DNA from: Bog-473 sp963809715
Lineage (GTDB): Bacteria > Actinomycetota > Acidimicrobiia > Acidimicrobiales > RAAP-2
Assembly (NCBI GenBank): GCA_963809715.1
Contig: CAWEKO010000009.1
Coordinates: 62,001-126,000 of the forward strand
DNA: 64,000 nucleotides
Direction: 5' to 3'
This document shows, piece by piece, positions 58,903 through 64,000 of the stretch. The notes under the pieces are model-generated. The model had not been told where the DNA came from and did no database searches. It was given only the letters and a program-made list of their open reading frames with translations. A program made the position numbers and the translations under genes. The stretch's first letter is position 1, and each line of letters opens with the position of its first letter.

Positions 58903-60197
58903 CGCTCACCCGCCCGCGACCGGAGGTCACCGAGCCAGAGGGGACCGAAGCCCTCATCCGAGAGGCGCGGCGCGAGCAGCGCCGGCGCCGGCGGCGACGG
59001 ACTGCGTTGATCACGCTGGTCCTCGTCGTCGCGGCCGTGGTCGTGACGACGTTCCAGGGAGGTGGTCCTTCCCCGCCGCCCCGTTCGTCCGCTCATCTTC
59101 CCCGCCCGCCCGCACAGCGAAGGGTGAACGGCCCCTCGCTCGGTCTCGCCACTTCGTACCAGTTGAGCGGTCCGATCGGCGTCTCGGCCGACCGAGGTGG
59201 GGACGTCTACTTCACCGATGGGAACCGCGTGTTCGAGGTCGTCGGGGCGACGCGCCAACTCGAGGTCGTGGCCGGAACGGGGGCGGGGGGTTTCTCCGGC
59301 GACGGTGGCCCGGGCCCCGAGGCCACCCTTTCGAGCCCGAGCGGCGTCGCCGTGGCGCCGAACGGCGACGTCTACTTCCAAGACGGCACTCGCGTCCGTA
59401 AGGTCTCGGCGGCCGATGGGGTCATCTCGACCGTGGCCGGAGACGGCCGCAGCGGCTCCAGCGGAATTGGGGGCCGAGCCGTCAGAGCGTCGCTGAACTT
59501 CGCGGGCGATGGAACCGCCGTCGGGGGCCTCAGCGACTCCGTCGCCGTGGGTCCCGACGGCGACCTCTACCTGGCCGAGACCGGCAACAACGAGGTCCAG
59601 AAGGTGTCGCAGGCCACCGGGGTCATTACGACGGCGGTGGGACCGGGGATCCATTGCGGCCCGCTGGACGGGATCTGCCAGGCGGCCTCCCATCCGTGCG
59701 CGCCGGTGGGTGTCGCAGTGGACAGCTCCTCGAACATCTTCGTCGCCACCGGATGTGGTTCGATCCGCGAGAAGGTCGCGGCCACCGGTGTGACGTCGAC
59801 GATCTACTCCACACGTCGGGATCCCACCCTGGCGGGGACGGGGGGTGCGCACGATCCGACAGGATTGGCGGTCGGCAACGACAAGACGCTCTTCGTCACG
59901 GAGGCCTACGGCCGACGGTTGCTCGAGCTCGACCTGGCCAGCGGGCGGGTCGTCTCGGTCGCTGGAACCGGCGTCGAGACGTCCCCGGAACCGGGTCAGA
60001 CCGCGGGTGACGGGGGACCGGCTTCCGCCGCCAGCTTCGGACTGGCACTCGGCGCCGCAGTCGATGGGCACGGGAACGTCTACGTGGCCGACTTCTTCAA
60101 CGACGCCATCCGGATGATCGACCCCCGCACCGGTGTGATCTCAACGGTCGCCGGGCAGATCCCCATGTCGCCGGAGCAGCAGGGACACTGCTGCTGA
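58899..60197 (+). CDS. Membrane-anchored NHL-repeat beta-propeller protein
   Basis: A 432-aa protein with a very basic cytoplasmic N-terminus (RREQRRRRRRR), one membrane segment at about residues 34-52 (TALITLVLVVAAVVVTTF), a Pro-rich linker and a six-or-so-bladed NHL propeller outside. Each blade has patterns like SPSGVAVAPNGDVYFQD, GLSDSVAVGPDGDLYLAE and GTGAGGFSGDGGPGPEA. It ends with CC. NHL propellers bind proteins or ligands; the role is unknown. It is coupled to the GntR gene upstream. The pair interrupts the nusB-pyrR order, suggesting insertion. Confidence 0.85.
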   Translation: MTLTRPRPEVTEPEGTEALIREARREQRRRRRRRTALITLVLVVAAVVVTTFQGGGPSPPPRSSAHLPRPPAQRRVNGPSLGLATSYQLSGPIGVSADRGGDVYFTDGNRVFEVVGATRQLEVVAGTGAGGFSGDGGPGPEATLSSPSGVAVAPNGDVYFQDGTRVRKVSAADGVISTVAGDGRSGSSGIGGRAVRASLNFAGDGTAVGGLSDSVAVGPDGDLYLAETGNNEVQKVSQATGVITTAVGPGIHCGPLDGICQAASHPCAPVGVAVDSSSNIFVATGCGSIREKVAATGVTSTIYSTRRDPTLAGTGGAHDPTGLAVGNDKTLFVTEAYGRRLLELDLASGRVVSVAGTGVETSPEPGQTAGDGGPASAASFGLALGAAVDGHGNVYVADFFNDAIRMIDPRTGVISTVAGQIPMSPEQQGHCC

Positions 60198-60291
60198 GCG
60201 GGCGAACCGGCAGGGCCGTTCGACGGCCGGGGCTGAAGCGTCTCGGCGACCGCCGCCGGCGGGCGCGATAAGGTGTCTCCCTGACCGTGAA

Positions 60292-60311
60292 GTGAGTCCC
60301 GTGAGGCTCAC
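60292..60311 (+). promoter_or_regulatory. PyrR-binding RNA hairpin in the pyrR leader
   Basis: GTGAG and CTCAC pair as a 5-bp stem around AGTCCCGTGAGGCT (60294-60307), which matches the known PyrR-binding loop consensus AGUCC-N-GUGAGGCU/AGAGAGGCU. It lies directly before the AGGAGGAG ribosome site (60317-60324). In mycobacteria PyrR bound at such a site blocks translation when uridine nucleotides are plentiful. The same control is inferred here. A -10-like TAAGGT (60269-60274) would start the leader close to 60281. Confidence 0.75.
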
Positions 60312-60326
60312 ACGGCAGGAGGAGCA

Positions 60327-60896
60327 GTGGCCGAACGCGAGCGCAGTCATACGCGACCCCACGGGGGCGTGTTCGTGGCCCACTCCCAAGTCCTCACTTC
60401 CGCCGACGTCCAGCGCGCCCTGACGCGCATGTCCCACGAGATCATCGAGCGCAACGGTGGCGCGGAGGACGTCGTGCTCATCGGGCTCCAGACCGGCGGC
60501 GTCCCGCTGGCCGCCAAGATGGCGGAGAACCTGCGCCACATCGAGGGGTGTGCGCTGGAGGTGGGCACGCTCGATGTGGCCTTCTACCGCGACGACATCG
60601 GCCTGCGCCCCGTCCTGCCCGAGGCGGTCACCGACGTGCCGGTCGATCTCGCCGGCCGGGTGGTGGTCCTGGTCGACGACGTGCTCTTCACGGGGCGGAC
60701 CATCCGGGCCGCGCTCAACGCGCTGAACGATTTCGGCCGGGCCCGGGCCGTTCAGCTCGCCGTCATGGTCGACCGGGGCCACCGCGAGCTGCCCATCCGG
60801 CCCGACTTCGTGGGCAAGAACCTGCCCACGCGGCGCGAGGAGATGGTCGACGTCGGCGAGGACGGCGTCTGGATCGGCACTCTGGAGGACCGGTGA
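60327..60896 (+). CDS. pyrR: Pyrimidine operon regulator / uracil phosphoribosyltransferase PyrR
   Basis: PyrR binds its own leader RNA and also has PRT-fold activity. The 189-aa product has the PRPP-binding VVVLVDDVLFTGRTIRAALNAL, QTGGVPLAAKMAENL, and the RNA-binding surface around YRDDIGLRPV. The C-terminal GKNLPTRREEMVDV is typical. The GTG start has AGGAGGAG 4 bases upstream and a PyrR-type hairpin just before it. The gene leads pyrB, pyrC and carA, all overlapping by a few bases. Confidence 0.94.
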   Translation: MAERERSHTRPHGGVFVAHSQVLTSADVQRALTRMSHEIIERNGGAEDVVLIGLQTGGVPLAAKMAENLRHIEGCALEVGTLDVAFYRDDIGLRPVLPEAVTDVPVDLAGRVVVLVDDVLFTGRTIRAALNALNDFGRARAVQLAVMVDRGHRELPIRPDFVGKNLPTRREEMVDVGEDGVWIGTLEDR

Positions 60897-61888
60897 GCGG
60901 CCCCCAGCATCTGCTCTCGGTGGCCGACCTCGGGGGCGCGGACGGCATCGGCGAGGTGCTGCGGGTGGCCGAGGCGTTCGCCGAAGTGGAGCGGCGCTCG
61001 GTGCCCAAGGTGCCCACGCTGCGCGGCAAGGTGGTGGCCACCCTCTTCTTCGAGGAGTCGACGCGCACCCGGCTCTCGTTCGAGACCGCGGCGAAGCGCC
61101 TGTCGGCCGACGTGCTCTCCCTCGCCGTGGCCTCGTCGTCGGTCAAGAAGGGCGAGAGCCTGCGCGACACGGTCGAGACGGTCGAGGCCATGGGCATCGA
61201 CGCCGTCATCATCCGGCACTCCTCCTCGGGCGCGCCGCACCAGGTGACCCGTTGGGTGGAGCGGGCCGCGGTCATCAACGCGGGCGACGGGTGGCACGAG
61301 CACCCGACGCAGGCCCTCTTGGACTGCTTCACCGTGCGCCAGGTGCTCGCCGAGCGCAAGGGTGTCGCGCCCGGGGACCTCGGCGTCGGCTGCTTCGAAG
61401 GCCTGCGCGTCCTGATCGTCGGCGACGTGCGGCACAGCCGGGTGGCCCGCTCCGAGGTGCTGGCCTACAGCGCCCTGGGAGCCCACGTCACCTTGGCTGC
61501 ACCGGGCAGCCTGCTGCCACCCTCGCTCGAAGGCTGGCCGGTCGAGGTGGCCAACGACTTCGACGACGCGCTGGCCGACGCCGACGTGGTCTCGCTGCTC
61601 CGCCTCCAGGCCGAACGCGGGAGTGGGTCGTTCGTGCCCTCGCTGCGCGAGTACACGGCGCGTTGGGGGCTCACGGCGCGCCGGGTGGCGCGGCTGGGCG
61701 AGGACGCCATCGTCACCCACCCTGGGCCCATGGTGCGGGGCGTCGAGATCGCCTCGGACGTGGCCGACCTGCCGCGCACGGTGGTGACCCAGCAGGTGAC
61801 CAATGGGGTGGCCGTGCGCATGGCCATCCTGTTCTTGTTGCTCGGGGGCGAACTGCCCGGAGCGGTGGAGGTGCCGGCCGTTGCCTGA
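60893..61888 (+). CDS. pyrB: Aspartate carbamoyltransferase catalytic subunit PyrB
   Basis: PyrB condenses carbamoyl phosphate with aspartate. The 331-aa product has the carbamoyl-phosphate motif FFEESTRTRLSFETAAKRL near residue 50, VKKGESLRDT, RHSSSGAPHQ, GDGWHEHPTQALLD and VTHPGPMVRGVEI near the C-terminus. It starts with a GTG overlapping the pyrR stop. Length and motifs match stand-alone actinobacterial PyrB; no regulatory subunit gene (pyrI) follows. Confidence 0.95.
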   Translation: MSGPQHLLSVADLGGADGIGEVLRVAEAFAEVERRSVPKVPTLRGKVVATLFFEESTRTRLSFETAAKRLSADVLSLAVASSSVKKGESLRDTVETVEAMGIDAVIIRHSSSGAPHQVTRWVERAAVINAGDGWHEHPTQALLDCFTVRQVLAERKGVAPGDLGVGCFEGLRVLIVGDVRHSRVARSEVLAYSALGAHVTLAAPGSLLPPSLEGWPVEVANDFDDALADADVVSLLRLQAERGSGSFVPSLREYTARWGLTARRVARLGEDAIVTHPGPMVRGVEIASDVADLPRTVVTQQVTNGVAVRMAILFLLLGGELPGAVEVPAVA

Positions 61889-63203
61889 ACCATCGTTGGT
61901 CATCCGGGGCGGCTCGCTGGTCGGTCCCGGGGGATTGGCCCGACTCGACATCGCCGTGGCCGGCGCCACGGTCATCGCACTGGCCGAGACCATCGACGCG
62001 CCGGCCGGGTGCACGGTGCTCGACGCCACCGGCTGCCTCGTCGGGCCCGGCCTGGTCGATCTGCACACCCACCTGCGCCAGCCCGGGCGGGAGGAGGCCG
62101 AGACGGTCGAGAGCGGCGCCCGGGCGGCCGCGCTCGGCGGCTACACCGCGGTCGTGGCCATGCCCAACACCGAACCGGCCATCGACTCGGCCGGGGTGGC
62201 CCGCCAGGTGCTCGAGCTCGGACGGGGCGCGCCGGCCGAGGTGGCGGTGGCCGGGGCCATCACGGTCGGGCGGGCCGGCCAGGCGCTCGCCCCGATGGGA
62301 GAGCTGGCCGACCTCGGCGTGACGCTCTTCACCGACGACGGCGCCGGCGTGCAGGACGGCGGGCTCATGCGACGCGCCCTCGACTACGCCAAGGGCCTCG
62401 GGGTGACGCTGGCCCAACACTGCGAGGACAGCTGCCTGGCCCAGGGCGGCGTCATGCACGAAGGAGCGTGGTCGAGCCGGCTCGGCCTCCCGGGCATGCC
62501 GGCGGCGGCCGAGGAGGTCATGGTGGCCCGCGACATCGCGCTGGTCCGCCTGACCGGCGCGCCCGTGCATTTCCTCCACCTGTCCAGTACGGGCTCGGTC
62601 GAGCTGGTCCGCCTGGCCAAGCGCGAGGGCCTGCCCGTCACGGCCGAGGCGGCGCCCCACCACATGTTGCTGACCCATGCCGCCGTGGCCGGCTACGACC
62701 CGGTCTTCAGGGTCAACCCGCCGCTGCGCACCGACGACGACGTGGCGGCGGTCGTGGCCGGGCTGTGCGACGGCACCATCGACGCGGTGGCCACCGATCA
62801 CGCGCCGCACGCGCCCGAGGCCAAGGACGCCCCCTTCGACCAGGCGCCGCCGGGCATGCTCGGCCTGGAAACGGCGTTGCCCATCTCCTGGCAGGTCCTC
62901 TCGCCCCACCTCGGACCCGAGCGGGTGTTCGCCCTGATGAGCGCGCAACCCGCGGCCATCGCCCGGTTGCGGACGACCGACCCCCGGGCCGGCGGGCACA
63001 GCGCGCAGGGTGGGCCGGTCGAAGTGGGCGCCACCGCCAATCTCTGCGTGTTCGACCCCACCGCCACGACGACGGTCGATCCCGATCACCTGGCGAGCCG
63101 GAGCCGCAACACGCCCTACACCGGCCGCACCCTGACGGGTGCCGTGCGTCACACGGTGCTGCGCGGCGAGCCGGTCGTCATCGACGCGACGGCGCAACGG
63201 TGA
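61881..63203 (+). CDS. pyrC: Dihydroorotase PyrC (type I)
   Basis: PyrC closes carbamoyl-aspartate to dihydroorotate. The 440-aa amidohydrolase has the metal motif DLHTHLRQPGREEAE near residue 59, GGYTAVVAMPNTEP, AQHCEDSCL, HFLHLSSTGSVELV, and VATDHAPHAPEAKDAPFDQAPPG with a catalytic Asp, the type I dihydroorotase arrangement. The start is a TTG 7 bases before the end of pyrB; no better start fits. The stop overlaps the carA GTG. Confidence 0.94.
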   Translation: MPEPSLVIRGGSLVGPGGLARLDIAVAGATVIALAETIDAPAGCTVLDATGCLVGPGLVDLHTHLRQPGREEAETVESGARAAALGGYTAVVAMPNTEPAIDSAGVARQVLELGRGAPAEVAVAGAITVGRAGQALAPMGELADLGVTLFTDDGAGVQDGGLMRRALDYAKGLGVTLAQHCEDSCLAQGGVMHEGAWSSRLGLPGMPAAAEEVMVARDIALVRLTGAPVHFLHLSSTGSVELVRLAKREGLPVTAEAAPHHMLLTHAAVAGYDPVFRVNPPLRTDDDVAAVVAGLCDGTIDAVATDHAPHAPEAKDAPFDQAPPGMLGLETALPISWQVLSPHLGPERVFALMSAQPAAIARLRTTDPRAGGHSAQGGPVEVGATANLCVFDPTATTTVDPDHLASRSRNTPYTGRTLTGAVRHTVLRGEPVVIDATAQR

Positions 63204-64000
63204 CGCCTCCGCCGCCGGGGCCCCGGGACAGATCGCCCGCCCTGTTGGTCACGGCCGACGGGGCTGTGTTCGCGGGCGAGGCCGCCGGCGCACCGGTCCC
63301 CATCGCCGTGGGTGAGCTCGTCTTCAACACGGCCATGAGCGGGTACCAGGAGGTGATCACCGATCCGTCCTACGCGGGGCAGGTGATCGCGTTCACCAAC
63401 ACCCACATCGGCAATTACGGGACCAACGCGGCAGACGACGAGGCGGCGCGGGTGCACTGCCGGGGCGTCGTGGTGTGCGACCTGGCCGAGTTGCCCTCCA
63501 ATTGGCGCTCGACCGAGGCGCTCGAGCCCTTCCTGACCCGCCACGGGGTGCCCGCGCTCACCGGGGTGGACACGCGCCGGATGGCCCGCCACGTGCGCGA
63601 CGCCGGCGCCGTGCCCTGTGCCTTCGGCACGGCCGGCGAAGCGGAGCTGCGGAGCGCCGCGGCGCGGGCGGCCGGTACCGACGGGATGGACCTGGTCTCG
63701 GGCGTCACCGTGGCCGCGCCCTATGCCCGGGCGGCGAGCGGCCCGGCCGCCGCCGGGAGCGACGGTCTGCGCATCGTGGCCTACGACTTCGGGGTCAAGA
63801 CGACCATGGTCGACCTCCTCACCACCCTGGGCGACATCACCGTGGTCCCGGCCGGCACGGCGGCCGCGGACGTGCTGGCCCTCGAGCCCGACGGGGTCTT
63901 CCTCTCCAACGGCCCGGGCGACCCGGCCGCGCTGGCCGCCCCGACGGGTGCCGTGGCCGACCTGGTGGGCCGCGTGCCCATCTTCGGCATCTGCCTGGGA
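63200..64000 (+). CDS. carA: Carbamoyl-phosphate synthase small subunit CarA (3' end outside the window)
   Basis: CarA releases ammonia from glutamine for carbamoyl-phosphate synthesis. The visible 267 codons cover the N-terminal domain (LVTADGAVFAGEAAGAPVPIAVGELVFNTAMSGYQEVITDPSYAGQVIAFT, HIGNYGTN) and the start of the glutamine amidotransferase domain (VAYDFGVKTTMVDLL, VFLSNGPGDPAAL), ending at FGICLG with the nucleophile Cys265. The GTG overlaps the pyrC stop. The gene continues to the right; carB is expected next. Confidence 0.94.
   Translation, partial: MTPPPPGPRDRSPALLVTADGAVFAGEAAGAPVPIAVGELVFNTAMSGYQEVITDPSYAGQVIAFTNTHIGNYGTNAADDEAARVHCRGVVVCDLAELPSNWRSTEALEPFLTRHGVPALTGVDTRRMARHVRDAGAVPCAFGTAGEAELRSAAARAAGTDGMDLVSGVTVAAPYARAASGPAAAGSDGLRIVAYDFGVKTTMVDLLTTLGDITVVPAGTAAADVLALEPDGVFLSNGPGDPAALAAPTGAVADLVGRVPIFGICLG

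Overview
The window is a gene-dense, high-GC actinobacterial chromosome segment. No phage, transposase, CRISPR array, rRNA or tRNA gene was seen. The gene orders match Actinomycetota: a division and cell-wall (dcw) cluster ending ftsZ-yggS-sepF-yggT-divIVA, then traR/dksA-lspA-rluD and dnaE, the proteasome activator bpa, and the runs aroC-aroK-aroB-aroQ-pepP-efp-nusB and pyrR-pyrB-pyrC-carA, which resemble mycobacteria. MurE carries the DNPR motif of meso-diaminopimelate ligases. The overall style suggests class Acidimicrobiia; that assignment is inference.

Layout. 1-2.5 kb: ROK sugar kinase, a small unknown, an HNH protein and a lipoate-ligase-like protein. 2.66-19.2 kb: the dcw cluster (mraZ, rsmH, ftsL, ftsI, murE, mraY, ftsW, murG, murC, murB, ftsQ, ftsZ, yggS, sepF, yggT, divIVA), headed by an array of MraZ boxes and lacking murF and murD. 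19.3-30.3 kb: a histone-H1-like/DksA fusion, lspA, rluD, a sigma-70 factor, a histidine phosphatase, an Rrf2 regulator, a phosphodiesterase, bpa, an RDD protein and dnaE. 30.4-38.3 kb: accessory genes, including a complete ECF41 sigma module (SDR, CxxC carboxymuconolactone decarboxylase-like protein, sigma factor) with its predicted promoter. 38.3-43.8 kb: menaquinone genes menE, menB, menA, menH, menD on alternating strands. 43.8-52.9 kb: DUF222-HNH protein, carotenoid oxygenase, tyrS, a lipoprotein, a flavin reductase-like protein and several small unknowns. 52.2-64 kb: nfuA, aroC, aroK, aroB, aroQ, pepP, efp, nusB, a GntR/NHL pair, pyrR, pyrB, pyrC and the 5' part of carA.

Regulation visible in the sequence. 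Many isolated genes have a TANNNT hexamer 6-10 bases before the start codon and no Shine-Dalgarno sequence, which indicates leaderless mRNAs. At menE/menB one symmetric TAGCGTA fits as the -10 element for both divergent genes. Other sites are TTGACC-17-TATGGT before ftsZ, TTGCCC-17-TATGGT before the DksA fusion, TTGTCT-17-TAAAGT inside the MraZ boxes, TGTCACA-16-CGTC before the ECF41-linked gene, and a PyrR-type RNA hairpin before pyrR.

Cautions. Three genes within 3.3 kb (nfuA, aroK, aroB) each carry one apparent extra base. Two convergent genes (an Rrf2 regulator and an unknown at 49-50 kb) lack a stop where one is expected, and yggS has no canonical start. Single-base sequence errors could explain several of these; real frameshifts or unusual starts remain possible. 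All calls come from reading the sequence; no database search was run.
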